A stretch of DNA of 64,000 bases. Source: Diaphorobacter aerolatus. GTDB taxonomy: Bacteria; Pseudomonadota; Gammaproteobacteria; Burkholderiales; Burkholderiaceae_C. The stretch's first letter is position 1. The number at the start of each line of letters is the position of its first letter. The stretch is taken from contig NZ_CP060783.1 of assembly GCF_014489535.1 (NCBI RefSeq), positions 1,116,001 through 1,180,000 of the forward strand, written 5' to 3'. Under the pieces are notes generated by a model. It worked only from the letters and a program-made list of their open reading frames with translations, was not told the origin of the DNA and made no database searches. A program made the position numbers and the translations under genes. Of the stretch, positions 1 through 9,445 are shown piece by piece.

Positions 1-79
1 TTCAGAAAATGGCCATTCCGAACACGCTTTGCAAAGATGCAATGAATCACCATTTCCCCGCCAGGCAAGAGGCGCATCC

Positions 80-1314
80 ATGAAGCAGCAACAGCAACAG
101 CGCACGTCCTGGACCCTGGTGCTCGTCGCCGCCGCGATTCTCATGATCACCATGGGATCGCGCCAATCGCTGGGCCTGTTTCTCTCGCCGATCAATTCGC
201 ACACGGGCCTCGGCATTGCCAAGATCAGTTTTGCGATGGCGGTCGCCCAACTGGTCTGGGGCGCGGTCCAGCCGGTGTTCGGTGCCGTGGCGGACCGCTG
301 GGGTCCCGGCCGCGTCATCGTGCTGGGTGCTTTTCTACTGGCCGCAGGTTGCGCGCTCACGACGCAGGTCACCAGCGAATGGGGACTGATCTTTGCCATC
401 GGCCTGCTGAGCGCGGCCGGTGCGGGAGCGGGCAGTTTCTCGATCCTGATCGGCGCCACGGCACAGCGCATCGCGCCCGAGCAACGTTCGTTCGTCGGTG
501 GCGTGATCAACGCCGGTGGCAGCATGGGCCAGTTCATCTTCGCACCGCTCAATCAGGCGGTGATGTCGGCGTTCGGCTGGATGCAGGCGATGTGGATGAT
601 GGCCGTGATCGCGCTCACCACGGCACCGATGGCCTGGTGGCTGCGCGGCAAGCCGCACGCTGCTGGTGAATCGGGTAGCACATCGCCCTCCGGTGCGAGT
701 GCCCTCACACTGCGTCAGCAACTGTCGATTGCGCTGCGCGACCGCAGCTACTGGTGTCTGCACGCGGGTTTCTTCACCTGCGGATTTCACATTGCGTTCC
801 TCGTCACCCACATGCCCGGCGAGGTGAGTCTGTGCGGGCTCAGCGCCAACGTGGCATCGACGTCGCTCGCATTGATCGGCCTCGCCAACGTGGTGGGTAG
901 TCTGGTCGCGGGAGCGATGGGCTCGCGCGTGCGCATGAAGATGATCCTGTTCTGGATGTATGCCTCACGCGCGGTGGCGATCCTGATCTTCATGTTCGCG
1001 CCGAAGGAGCCCGTCACGTTCTATGTTTTTGCCGTGGTGCTGGGGCCACGTGGCTTGCCACCGTGCCGCCTACGGCGGGCCTGACGGCCAAGCTGTTTGG
1101 CGCGCGCTATCTCGCAACCCTGTTCGGGCTCACGCTGTTCACGCACCAGATCGGCGGATTTCTCGGTGCCTGGCTTGGCGGGCTGGCCGTGGTGGCGACG
1201 GGCAACTACGACTGGATGTGGTGGGCAGACGCGGTGCTGGCCGCGCTCGCGGCACTCGTGAATCTGCCGATCAGGGAGGAACGCCCCAAGCCGCTTGCCT
1301 TGCAGGCTGCCTGA
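80..1314 (+). CDS. MFS transporter (one frameshift)
   Basis: Major facilitator superfamily permease, inner membrane; substrate unknown. Successive hydrophobic segments with short basic loops run through the protein, and the N-terminal half carries the family-like loop after helix 2 (FGAVADRWGPGR). The ATG at 80 follows an AGAGG ribosome site; the in-frame ATG at 29 would add 17 polar residues and is less likely. The frame breaks at the G run 1042-1045. Adding one G joins FYVFAVVLG to ATWLATVPPTAGLTAKLFG and gives about 411 residues, normal for the family. The tail 1063-1314 is clearly the last helices of the same protein. Probably a sequencing deletion rather than a pseudogene. Confidence 0.85.
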
Positions 1315-1332
1315 GGCGTGACAGTACAGGCG

Positions 1333-2286
1333 CTAGAGCGCGAGGCGTGCGCGCGCCGCCGCGTATTCGCGCTTCAGGCGTGCAATGAAATCGCCCGCCT
1401 TGACCACTTCGTTGACCGCGCCAATGCCCTGGCCGCTACCCCAGATGTCCTTCCAGGCCTTGGCCGCGCCACTGCCGAAATTCATCTTGCTGGGATCGGA
1501 TTCGGGCAGGTTCTCGGGATCGAGCCCTGCCGCGCGAATGCTGGCCGCGAGATAGTTGCCGTGCACGCCGGTGAACAGATTGCTGTAGATGATGTCGTCG
1601 GAGTTGCTGTCCACGATCGCCTGTTTATAGGCGTCCGACGCGCGCGCCTCCTCGGTCGCGATGAAGGCCGATCCGATGTAGGCAAAGTCTGCACCCATGG
1701 CCTGCGCCGCAAGCACCGCATCGCCTGATGCAATCGATCCGGACAGCGCCACGGGGCCGTCAAACCACTGGCGGATCTCCTGAATCAGCGCGAACGGACT
1801 CTTCACCCCGGCATGACCGCCCGCGCCAGCCGCCACCGCGATCAGGCCGTCGGCCCCCTTTTCGATGGCCTTGTGCGCGAACTTGTTGTTGATGATGTCG
1901 TGCAGCACCACGCCGCCCCAGCCGTGCACCGCCTGATTCAGATCCTCGCGCGCGCCGAGGCTGGTGATCACCACGGGCACCTTGTATCTGGCGCAGACCT
2001 GCAGGTCATGCTCGAGCCGATCATTGCTTTTATGCACGATCTGGTTGATCGCAAACGGGGCCGACGGCGTGTCGGGATGCGCCTGGTCCCAGGCCGCCAG
2101 CGTTTCGGTGATCTCGGCGAGCCAGTCGTCGAGCTGCTCGGCAGGACGCGCGTTGAGCGCAGGCATCGAACCGACGATTCCGGCCTTGCATTGCGCAATC
2201 ACCAGCGCAGGCGTGCTGACGATGAACATGGGCGATGCAATCACGGGCAACGCGAGGTTTTGCAGCACGGAGGGCAGCTTGGACAT
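1333..2286 (-). CDS. Nitronate monooxygenase (2-nitropropane dioxygenase family)
   Basis: FMN-dependent TIM-barrel enzyme oxidising alkyl nitronates; the family also includes enoyl-reductase-like members. About 317 residues. Visible features are the N-terminal LPVIASPMFIVSTP strand, the GAGGHAG motif (residues 154-160, catalytic-type His158) and the phosphate-binding region LSGSIASGDAVLAAQAMGAD. The start at 2286 is chosen because it is preceded by GGAGAT and begins at the conserved MSKLPSVLQNL; the frame stays open 18 codons further upstream. It lies downstream of the acyl-CoA dehydrogenase on the same strand, with a gap of about 105 bp. Family assignment is firm, the physiological substrate is not known. 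Confidence 0.9.
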   Translation of the reverse strand: MSKLPSVLQNLALPVIASPMFIVSTPALVIAQCKAGIVGSMPALNARPAEQLDDWLAEITETLAAWDQAHPDTPSAPFAINQIVHKSNDRLEHDLQVCARYKVPVVITSLGAREDLNQAVHGWGGVVLHDIINNKFAHKAIEKGADGLIAVAAGAGGHAGVKSPFALIQEIRQWFDGPVALSGSIASGDAVLAAQAMGADFAYIGSAFIATEEARASDAYKQAIVDSNSDDIIYSNLFTGVHGNYLAASIRAAGLDPENLPESDPSKMNFGSGAAKAWKDIWGSGQGIGAVNEVVKAGDFIARLKREYAAARARLAL

Positions 2287-2391
2287 GGCGAAAGATCTCC
2301 AGAAAATCGTATGGATGCGAGGGTTGCTCAGCCGGCGCACGTCGCGAACCGTGCGCGGCAGCGGCGGAACTTCGAGCCAGCAGTTCGTCCG

Positions 2392-4182
2392 TCAGAACGC
2401 CTCTTGCGGCAAAGCCATCACCGTCGATGCGCCATCGACGATGCTGTCGCGCAGCGACGTGGTCTTCACCAGAATGTGATCGGCGTAGAAACGCGCGGTC
2501 GCCACCTTGGCGTTCATGAACATTACGTCTTCGCCCTTGGCAACAAGCTCCTGCGCCACCAGCAGGGCACGGCCCAGTTGCCAGCCCGCAACCAGATTGC
2601 CCGCAAGCATCAGATAGGGAACGCTGCCCGCATACACATCGTTGGGCGCCGTCCTGGCGGCGTTGGCCATGAAATCCACCACGTCGAGGAACGCCTTGCG
2701 CGCTGCGGCCAGGCGTGCAGCCACGGCCTTGGCGTTGTCGCTGCCATTGGCGTTGAGTTCGCTTTCAGTCTTCTCGATCTGTGCGGCAATGGCCCTGGCG
2801 GACGCACCGCCGTCGCGCGTGGTCTTGCGACCCACGAGGTCATTGGCCTGAATCGCGGTCGTGCCTTCGTAGATCGTCAGAATCTTGGCGTCACGGTAGT
2901 ACTGCGCCGCGCCCGTCTCTTCGATGAAGCCCATGCCGCCATGCACCTGCACGCCGAGGCTCGTGACCTCGAGACTCATCTCGGTGCTGTAGCCCTTGAT
3001 CAGCGGGACGAGGAATTCGTAGAAAGCGGCGTTGTCGGCACGCACCTGCGCATCCGGATGGGCATGCGCCGCGTCATACGCTGCGGCGCCGGTCAGCGCC
3101 ATCGCGCGGCAGCCTTCGACGTAGGCGCGCATCGTCATCAGCATGCGGCGCACGTCGGGATGGTGAATGATCGTGGCACTGCCCTTCACACTGCCGTCCA
3201 CGGGGCGGCTTTGCACGCGATCCTTGGCGTAGGCCACGGCCTTCTGATAGGCGCGGTCGGCCACGGCAATGCCCTGCACTCCCACCGCGTAACGAGCGGC
3301 GTTCATCATGATGAACATGTATTCGAGCCCGCGATTTTCCTCACCGACCAGATAGCCGACTGCGCCGCCGTGATCGCCAAACTGCAACACCGCCGTGGGC
3401 GATGCCTTGATGCCCATCTTGTGCTCGATGGAGACGCAATGCACGTCGTTGCGCTTGCCAAGCGAGCCGTCCTTGTTCACCAGCACCTTGGGCACGACGA
3501 ACAGGCTGATGCCCTTCACGCCTTCGGGCGCGCCCGCCACGCGCGCGAGCACCAGGTGGACGATGTTGTCCACCATGTCGTGCTCACCGTAGGTGATGAA
3601 AATCTTGGTGCCAAACACCTTGTAGCTGCCGTCGGGCTGCGGTTCGGCCTTGGTGCGCACGAGCGCGAGATCCGATCCGGCCTGCGGTTCGGTCAGGTTC
3701 ATGGTGCCGGTCCACTCGCCGGTCACGAGCTTCTCGAGATAGGTGGCCTTGAGCTCGTCACTGCCCGCGGTGAGCAGCGCCTCGATGGCGCCGTCGGTGA
3801 GCAGCGGGCACAGCGCAAAGCTCAGATTGGCACTGTTGAGCATCTCGATGCAGGCCGCGCCGATGGATTTGGGCAGGCCCTGGCCGCCAAAATCGACCGG
3901 GTGCTGCAGGCCCTGCCAGCCGCCCTCCGCATATTGCCTGAAAGCATCCTTGAAGCCGGGCGTCGTGGTGACGACGCCATCTTTCCACGACGAAGGGTTC
4001 AAATCCCCGGGCACGTTCAGCGGCGCCACCACGCCCTCGCAGAGCTTGGCGCATTCTTCGAGAACGGCCTGCGCGGTTTCGAGACCAGCGTCTTCAAAAC
4101 CGGGAATCCGGGCGACCTGTCCGATGTTGGCGAGGTACTCGATGTCGAACAGCATGTCCTTGATGGGTGCGACGTAGCTCAT
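2392..4182 (-). CDS. Acyl-CoA dehydrogenase, long form (DmdC-like)
   Basis: FAD enzyme that introduces the alpha-beta double bond into an acyl-CoA and passes electrons to ETF. At 596 residues it belongs to the long form with extra N- and C-terminal domains, which also contains methylmercaptopropionyl-CoA dehydrogenase DmdC. The signature NLTEPQAGSDL is at residues 162-172, QVHGGMGFIEETG near 412-424, and the likely catalytic Glu439 sits in IYEGTTAIQ. It lies about 80 bp downstream of etfA on the same strand, its electron acceptor, but a terminator separates them. Substrate chain length cannot be told from sequence; a sulfur-specific role is only one possibility. Confidence 0.92.
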   Translation of the reverse strand: MSYVAPIKDMLFDIEYLANIGQVARIPGFEDAGLETAQAVLEECAKLCEGVVAPLNVPGDLNPSSWKDGVVTTTPGFKDAFRQYAEGGWQGLQHPVDFGGQGLPKSIGAACIEMLNSANLSFALCPLLTDGAIEALLTAGSDELKATYLEKLVTGEWTGTMNLTEPQAGSDLALVRTKAEPQPDGSYKVFGTKIFITYGEHDMVDNIVHLVLARVAGAPEGVKGISLFVVPKVLVNKDGSLGKRNDVHCVSIEHKMGIKASPTAVLQFGDHGGAVGYLVGEENRGLEYMFIMMNAARYAVGVQGIAVADRAYQKAVAYAKDRVQSRPVDGSVKGSATIIHHPDVRRMLMTMRAYVEGCRAMALTGAAAYDAAHAHPDAQVRADNAAFYEFLVPLIKGYSTEMSLEVTSLGVQVHGGMGFIEETGAAQYYRDAKILTIYEGTTAIQANDLVGRKTTRDGGASARAIAAQIEKTESELNANGSDNAKAVAARLAAARKAFLDVVDFMANAARTAPNDVYAGSVPYLMLAGNLVAGWQLGRALLVAQELVAKGEDVMFMNAKVATARFYADHILVKTTSLRDSIVDGASTVMALPQEAF

Positions 4183-4215
4183 GGGATATCTCAGTTAAAA
4201 ATTGCAGAAACTGGC

Positions 4216-4244
4216 GAAAAAAAGGGCACCACGCAGGATGCCCC
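4216..4244 (-). terminator. Rho-independent terminator downstream of etfA
   Basis: Read on the minus strand, GGGCATC and GGTGCCC form a 7-bp stem around a short loop (4224-4243), followed at once by seven T (4217-4223). It lies between the etfA stop and the acyl-CoA dehydrogenase start, so it should end most etfBA transcripts and leave limited read-through. Confidence 0.7.
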
Positions 4245-4263
4245 GTTTCATGCACAGGTCGAT

Positions 4264-5196
4264 TTAAAGCGCCTTGACCAGCTCCGGCACCGCCGTGAAC
4301 AGGTCAGCCACCAGACCGTAGTCGGCCACCGAGAAGATCGGCGCTTCTTCGTCCTTGTTGATCGCGACGATCACCTTGGAGTCCTTCATGCCGGCCAGAT
4401 GCTGGATCGCGCCGGAGATGCCTGCGGCGATGTACAACTGAGGCGCGACGATCTTGCCGGTCTGACCGACTTGCAGGTCGTTGGGCGCATAGCCCGCATC
4501 CACCGCAGCGCGCGACGCGCCGATGGCTGCGTTCAGCTTGTCGGCCAGCGGCGTCATCACCTCGGTGAACTTCTCTGCGGAGCCCAGCGCGCGCCCACCG
4601 GAGACGATGATCTTGGCTGCGGTCAGCTCGGGGCGATCATTCTTCGTGACCTCGCGGCCCACGAAGCTGCTCTTGCCCGAGTCGGCAACAGCGTCCGCGT
4701 TTTCGACGGCGGCGGAACCGCCGGTCGCAGGAGCCGCATCAAAGCCCGTGCCACGCACGGTGATCACCTTGACCTTGTCGCCCGACTGCACCGTGGCAAT
4801 CGCGTTACCTGCATAGATCGGACGCTCGAACGTGTCGGCGGAAACCACCTTGGTGATGTCGCTGATCTGTGCCACGTCGAGCTTGGCGGCCACGCGCGGC
4901 GCGACGTTCTTGCCCGCGGCGGTCGCCGGGAACAGGATGTGGCCGTAGTTGCCAGCAATCGCCAGGACTTGTGCGGCGACGTTTTCGGCCAGACCGTCCT
5001 TGAGGCTTGCGCCGTCGGCGAGGATGACCTTGGAGACGCCGGCGATCTGCGCGGCAGCCTGTGCTGCTGCGGCGGCGCCTTCACCGGCGACGAGCACATG
5101 CACGTCGGCGTCACAGGCCTTGGCGGCAGTGACGGCGTTCAGGGTTGCGGGCTTGATCGAAGCGTTGTCGTGTTCTGCAATAACGAGTGCGGTCAT
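4264..5196 (-). CDS. etfA: Electron transfer flavoprotein alpha subunit
   Basis: Alpha subunit of the soluble heterodimeric ETF, which carries electrons from acyl-CoA dehydrogenases to ETF:quinone oxidoreductase. 310 residues, the usual length. The C-terminal FAD domain holds the signature region [19 protein letters not shown] (about residues 245-263) and [19 protein letters not shown]. It starts 13 bp downstream of etfB, so the two are co-transcribed. The neighbouring acyl-CoA dehydrogenase fits as an electron donor. Confidence 0.97.
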   Translation of the reverse strand: MTALVIAEHDNASIKPATLNAVTAAKACDADVHVLVAGEGAAAAAQAAAQIAGVSKVILADGASLKDGLAENVAAQVLAIAGNYGHILFPATAAGKNVAPRVAAKLDVAQISDITKVVSADTFERPIYAGNAIATVQSGDKVKVITVRGTGFDAAPATGGSAAVENADAVADSGKSSFVGREVTKNDRPELTAAKIIVSGGRALGSAEKFTEVMTPLADKLNAAIGASRAAVDAGYAPNDLQVGQTGKIVAPQLYIAAGISGAIQHLAGMKDSKVIVAINKDEEAPIFSVADYGLVADLFTAVPELVKAL

Positions 5197-5209
5197 TTCT
5201 AGTTTCTCC

Positions 5210-5959
5210 TCAGATCACTTTGGCTTCGTTCTTGAGCTTGTCGACCAATGTCGCGACGTCGGGCACCTTCACACCGGCACCGCGCTTTGGAGGCTCGGTC
5301 ACCTTCAGGGTCTTCAGGCGCGGAGCTGCATCGACACCCAGATCTTCGGGCTTGATGATGTCGAGCTGCTTCTTCTTGGCCTTCATGATGTTGGGCAGCG
5401 TGACGTAACGCGGCTCGTTCAGGCGCAGGTCGGTCGTGATGACCGCGGGCATGCTGAGGCTCAGGGTTTCGAGGCCACCGTCCACTTCGCGCGTGACCGA
5501 GACCTTGTCGCCAGCGACTTCCACCTTGGAGGCGTAAGTCGCCTGGGGCAGATCGGCGAGCGCCGCCAGCATCTGGCCGGTCTGGTTGGAGTCGTCGTCA
5601 ATGGCCTGCTTGCCGAGAATGACGAGGCCCGGTTGCTCCTTGTCCACCAGCGCCTTGAGCAGCTTGGCAACGGCCAGAGGCTGGAGCTCCTCGGTCGTTT
5701 CCACCAGAATGCCGCGATCCGCGCCGATGGCCATTGCCGTGCGCAGGGTTTCCTGGCTCTGCGTCACGCCGCAGGAAACCGCGATCACTTCGGTGACCAC
5801 GCCCTTTTCCTTCAGGCGAACCGCTTCTTCGACGGCGATCTCGTCAAACGGGTTCATCGACATCTTCACGTTGGCGATGTCTACACCCGTTCCGTCCGAC
5901 TTCACGCGGACCTTGACGTTGTAGTCCACCACGCGTTTGACTGGGACCAATACCTTCAT
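5210..5959 (-). CDS. etfB: Electron transfer flavoprotein beta subunit
   Basis: Beta subunit of ETF, binding AMP and contacting the dehydrogenases. 249 residues, standard length. It begins [20 protein letters not shown], has [20 protein letters not shown] near residues 34-53, and carries the ETF-beta signature region [20 protein letters not shown]. The start has a strong AAGGAG site. It is the first gene of the etfBA operon; a near-perfect 18-bp palindrome (5992-6009) lies 33 bp upstream of the start codon. Confidence 0.97.
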   Translation of the reverse strand: MKVLVPVKRVVDYNVKVRVKSDGTGVDIANVKMSMNPFDEIAVEEAVRLKEKGVVTEVIAVSCGVTQSQETLRTAMAIGADRGILVETTEELQPLAVAKLLKALVDKEQPGLVILGKQAIDDDSNQTGQMLAALADLPQATYASKVEVAGDKVSVTREVDGGLETLSLSMPAVITTDLRLNEPRYVTLPNIMKAKKKQLDIIKPEDLGVDAAPRLKTLKVTEPPKRGAGVKVPDVATLVDKLKNEAKVI

Positions 5960-5991
5960 TGCTGCGGCTCCTTAAGTTTTTGACTGGTTCA

Positions 5992-6009
5992 GTTGACGTA
6001 TACGTAAAC
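5992..6009 (-). promoter_or_regulatory. Palindromic operator upstream of etfBA
   Basis: GTTGACGTATACGTAAAC is an 18-bp inverted repeat with one mismatched pair (G against T at the fourth base). It lies 6 bp downstream of a possible -10 box, TAGAAT on the minus strand (6016-6021), and upstream of the etfB ribosome site, where a repressor would act. The ACGT..ACGT core resembles operators reported for MerR-type regulators of branched-chain and fatty acid catabolism (LiuR type) in proteobacteria. That identity is from memory and is inferred. No regulator gene is adjacent. Confidence 0.55.
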
Positions 6010-6153
6010 CAAATCATTCTATCCCGCACCGCAACATGTGCGGATATTGCAATAAGGAATGATCGGTTTTAAGAAAAATAGAACGGTCGTGCTTTTATTG
6101 CCATTATCGTAGCAGAAATCAAACCGGCCCAGTTCTGATAAAAACTCCGCCAG

Positions 6154-7505
6154 TCACGAACGTGACGCTTCACGGGGCACACCGTTCCCGGATTCAGGCG
6201 ATTGGCCCACGGCAGCGCCGCCCTTTTGGGGCGATTGGGAGAGTATGGCACCAACTGCGCCGGCCGCATCGGCCAGATGCAGCACGCGCTGGGGTAAGGA
6301 ATGTCGACACCGGCCTCGCGCAGTCCCTTGAGGATGGCGATATTGACGTCGGACGTCACGTTGGCGGTCCCGGCACCGGGATCGCTGATCCAGAAATTCA
6401 GGCTGAACTCGATGGCATCGGCTCCGAAGTTCACCAGATGGGCAACCGGCACGGGCGTTTCGAGCACGCGCGCCTGCGCCTTGGCCGCGTCGGCCAGAAT
6501 CCGCTGAACCTGTTCCACGTCGCTGTCGTAGCCCACGCCGATGCGGGTGGTGATGTTGAATCTGCGATCCGCGTCTGACAGATTTTCCACGCGTTGAGTG
6601 ATGATGCTTTCGTTGGGCACGATGGATTCGCGGCCATTACCCGCACGGATCAGGGTGTAGCGCGTCTTGATGTCGGTGATGCGTCCCTCGAAGCCATCGA
6701 CCCTGACGTTGTCGCCGATGCGCAGCGAACGCTCCAGCAGGATCACGAAGCCGCTCACGTAGTTGGCCGCGAGCTTTTGCATGCCGAATCCGAGACCAAC
6801 CCCCAGCGCGCCGCCGAGCACCGACAGCGCGGTCAGATCCACGCCAACGGCGGACAGCGCAAACAGCAGGCCGATCAGCAAAAGCAAGGCGCGCGTCATG
6901 TTCACGAAGACCTTGCGCATCGAAAGATCGGTCACGGTCTCGTTGAGCACACGACGCTCGAAGGTTGCCGACGCCCAGAGCGCGGCCACCAGCATGAGCG
7001 CGGCAGACAGTCCGCCCTGGATCAGCATGAGCAGGCTAACATTGGTTTTGCCAAAAGCCAGCGAAACGCCGTCCAGCTCGGCCATCACGCCGGGCAACAG
7101 GCCCAGAATCCACAGCACCGCGACGGCCCAGGCGGCCCATGAGAAAATGCGCTCGATCAGCCGCGCGAGTCCCGAATTCGGGAATGTCGCCGTCAGCACG
7201 CGCGCAATCCAGCGGATCAGCACCAGCGAGACCAAGATGGGCACGGCCACGCGCAGCACGAAAACCGGCTGAAAGTGCTCGAAGACCAGCCGCGCCGCGT
7301 AGACCAGCACCAGTGCGGCCAAGGGGAACATCACCCCCTGAGTGGGACGCCGGCCGAACCAGATCGACTCCGCCGCGTCCTCACGTTTGCGGCCCAGCGT
7401 CATCGTGATGCCATAGGCCAGCGCCAGACAGCCGAGCAACACGGCCACCTCAAGCCAGATTCCGACGCCGCGGGACGCCTCCAGCAACCTGTCAAACCAT
7501 TCCAT
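6154..7505 (-). CDS. Mechanosensitive ion channel, MscS family (C-terminal frameshift)
   Basis: Membrane channel that opens under hypo-osmotic stress. Several N-terminal transmembrane helices precede the conserved pore and beta-domain region (ALSVLGGALGVGLGFGMQ, then ANYVSGFVILLERSLRIGD and VDGFEGRITDIKTRYT). The start at 7505 has an AAGGA site. The raw frame runs on to 6069 with an unrelated tail. Adding one C at the run 6291-6294 restores DIPYPQRVLHLADAAGAV, the usual MscS ending, with a stop at 6154 and about 450 residues. The start overlaps nothing essential and lies 29 bp upstream of the crotonase stop; the two genes overlap only if a longer start is used. Confidence 0.88.
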
Positions 7506-7534
7506 CGGGTTCAGTCCTTGCTCACGGATTCGGG

Positions 7535-8338
7535 TCAGGCGTGCTTCCACGCCGGTCGACGCTTTTCGGCGAAGGCGCGTGCGCCCTCCTGCGCATCGGC
7601 GTCCATCATGTTGACGGCCATCGTCTGTCCAGCCAACTGGTAAGCCGATTCGATGCCCATCTCGCGCTGCTGATACACCAGCGCCTTACCCATGGCCACG
7701 GCCACGCGCGGTTTGCTGACGATGGCGGCAACCAGCTTCTCGACCTCGGTATCCAGCTGGTCGGTAGACACCGCGCGGTTCACGAGCCCGCGCTCGAGTG
7801 CGGTCTGCGCATCGATGAAGTCACCGGTCAGAAGCATCTCCATCGCCATCTTCGCAGGCACGTTGCGCACCAGCGGCACGCTCGGGGTCGAGCAGAACAG
7901 TCCGTACTGGATGCCGCTCGTGGCAAAGCTCGCATCCTCGCTCGCCACTGCCAAATCGCATTGCGCAACCAGTTGGCAACCCGCCGCCGTCGCCATGCCG
8001 TGCACCTTGGCAATCACCGGAACCGGCAGCTTGTGGATGGCAAGCATCATGCGGCCGCATTGCGCAAACAACTCCTGATAGAACGCCAGCGCCGGATGGG
8101 CCGCCATGTCCTTGAGGTTGTGTCCCGCACAGAACGCCTTGCCATTGGCGGCGAGAACGACCACGCGCACGCCTTCGTCCGCCGCAATCGCGTTGAGCGC
8201 CTTCTGCAGGGCGGCGAGCATTTCATGCCCGAGTGCGTTGAAACGCCTGGCGTCGTCCAGTGTCAGCGTCACCACGCCGCGCGGGTCACGCTCCGCGCGC
8301 AGCGGGCCTTCGGAAAAATCGGCAATGTCCAGTGTCAT
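7535..8338 (-). CDS. Enoyl-CoA hydratase/isomerase family protein (crotonase fold)
   Basis: Acts on an acyl-CoA substrate, probably hydrating or isomerising an enoyl-CoA. The two oxyanion-hole segments are visible: AFCAGHNLKDM and HGMATAAGCQLVAQCDLAVA. About 267 residues, normal for the family; the pattern resembles the ECHDC3-like branch rather than classical FadB or PaaF. The start at 8338 (MTLDIADFSEGP) is chosen over in-frame ATGs at 8350 and 8395, which add a poorly conserved extension; it has only a weak GGA site. Same strand and immediately upstream of the MscS gene. Confidence 0.88.
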   Translation of the reverse strand: MTLDIADFSEGPLRAERDPRGVVTLTLDDARRFNALGHEMLAALQKALNAIAADEGVRVVVLAANGKAFCAGHNLKDMAAHPALAFYQELFAQCGRMMLAIHKLPVPVIAKVHGMATAAGCQLVAQCDLAVASEDASFATSGIQYGLFCSTPSVPLVRNVPAKMAMEMLLTGDFIDAQTALERGLVNRAVSTDQLDTEVEKLVAAIVSKPRVAVAMGKALVYQQREMGIESAYQLAGQTMAVNMMDADAQEGARAFAEKRRPAWKHA

Positions 8339-8449
8339 GAGCGTCAACATTCCAGATCGATGCGGCAAACGCGCATCCACGCTGAATCTTGACATAAACG
8401 CGCGAGCGATCCCGGTTCCGCCCGTAGGATCGCAAGCCCTATTGGGCCT

Positions 8450-9409
8450 TCAAAGATCGGCCAACACCCGGATGTGGGCCTCCACGCTGCGCGACAGCGC
8501 TCCCATCATGTAGCCGCCCTCGAGGCAGGAGACGATGCGGTTGTTCGAAAAACGCCTGGCGACGTCCTTGATGCGCTGGGTCATCCAGGCGTAGTCCTGC
8601 TCGTTCAGGGCCAACTGGCCCATGTCGTCCTCGCGGTGGGCGTCGAAGCCGGCGCTCACGAAAATCATCTCGGGCTTGAACGCTTCCAGGCGCGGCATCC
8701 ACATCATCTCGACGATTTCGCGGATGTCCATGCCCTTGGTATACGCAGGGACCGGCACGTTGACCATGTTGGAGGCCGGATTCTGGTCGCCGCTATAGGG
8801 ATAGAACGGATGCTGGAAGATGCTGACCATCAGGGTGCGATCGTCACCCGCGAGAATGTCTTCGGTTCCGTTTCCATGGTGCACGTCGAAATCCACGATG
8901 GCCACCCGCTTGAGATGGTGGCGGTCAAGCACGTATTTCGCGGCGATTGCCACGTTGTTGAAGAAGCAGAACCCCATGGCCTTGTCACGCGTGGCGTGGT
9001 GCCCGGGCGGACGCACGCTGCAAAACGCGTTTTCCACCTCACCCGCCATCACCGCATCGGTGGCGGCGATGGCCGCCCCGGCGGAACGCAAAGCGGCATT
9101 CCACGTGTGGGCATTCATCGAGGTATCGGTGTCGATCTGCTGGTACGGCGGGCCTCCGGCGAGTTGTTCCTCTGCCACCCGGTCCGACATTCCACGCACC
9201 GAAGCCACATACATGCGATCATGTGCAAGTTCTATGTCAGAGAGGGATGCCAAAGGCGCTTCGTATCGTTCGAGCGCGTCGGCCACACCAGTCACCAGCA
9301 GTCGGTCCTCGATGGCGTCCAGCCGTGCCGGACACTCGGGGTGGCCGGGACCCATTTCGTGTTTCCAGCAGTCCCGGTGGGTAAAAAGTCCCGTCTTGCT
9401 CACTGTCAT
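8450..9409 (-). CDS. Histone deacetylase family protein (acetoin-utilisation/HdaH-like)
   Basis: Zinc amidohydrolase of the histone deacetylase superfamily; bacterial members deacetylate polyamines, acetyl-lysine or similar amides. 319 residues. The conserved blocks are present: RPPGHHATRDKAMGFCFFNN (catalytic His pair), VAIVDFDVHHGNGTEDI (zinc-binding Asp and His) and SAGFDAHREDDMG (zinc-binding Asp). Only 36 bp separate its start from moxR on the opposite strand, so the two promoters must overlap each other's leader. Native substrate unknown. Confidence 0.93.
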   Translation of the reverse strand: MTVSKTGLFTHRDCWKHEMGPGHPECPARLDAIEDRLLVTGVADALERYEAPLASLSDIELAHDRMYVASVRGMSDRVAEEQLAGGPPYQQIDTDTSMNAHTWNAALRSAGAAIAATDAVMAGEVENAFCSVRPPGHHATRDKAMGFCFFNNVAIAAKYVLDRHHLKRVAIVDFDVHHGNGTEDILAGDDRTLMVSIFQHPFYPYSGDQNPASNMVNVPVPAYTKGMDIREIVEMMWMPRLEAFKPEMIFVSAGFDAHREDDMGQLALNEQDYAWMTQRIKDVARRFSNNRIVSCLEGGYMMGALSRSVEAHIRVLADL

Positions 9410-9445
9410 TGCGGTGTCTCTTGTAATTTTTGAATAACGTCAGCC

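Noticed and set aside
1813..5202. A 1129-codon open frame on the plus strand across the acyl-CoA dehydrogenase and etfA genes
   Set aside because: It lies entirely antisense to well-conserved genes; its composition is the His/Arg-rich type expected of a shadow frame in GC-rich DNA, with no ribosome site or family motif.
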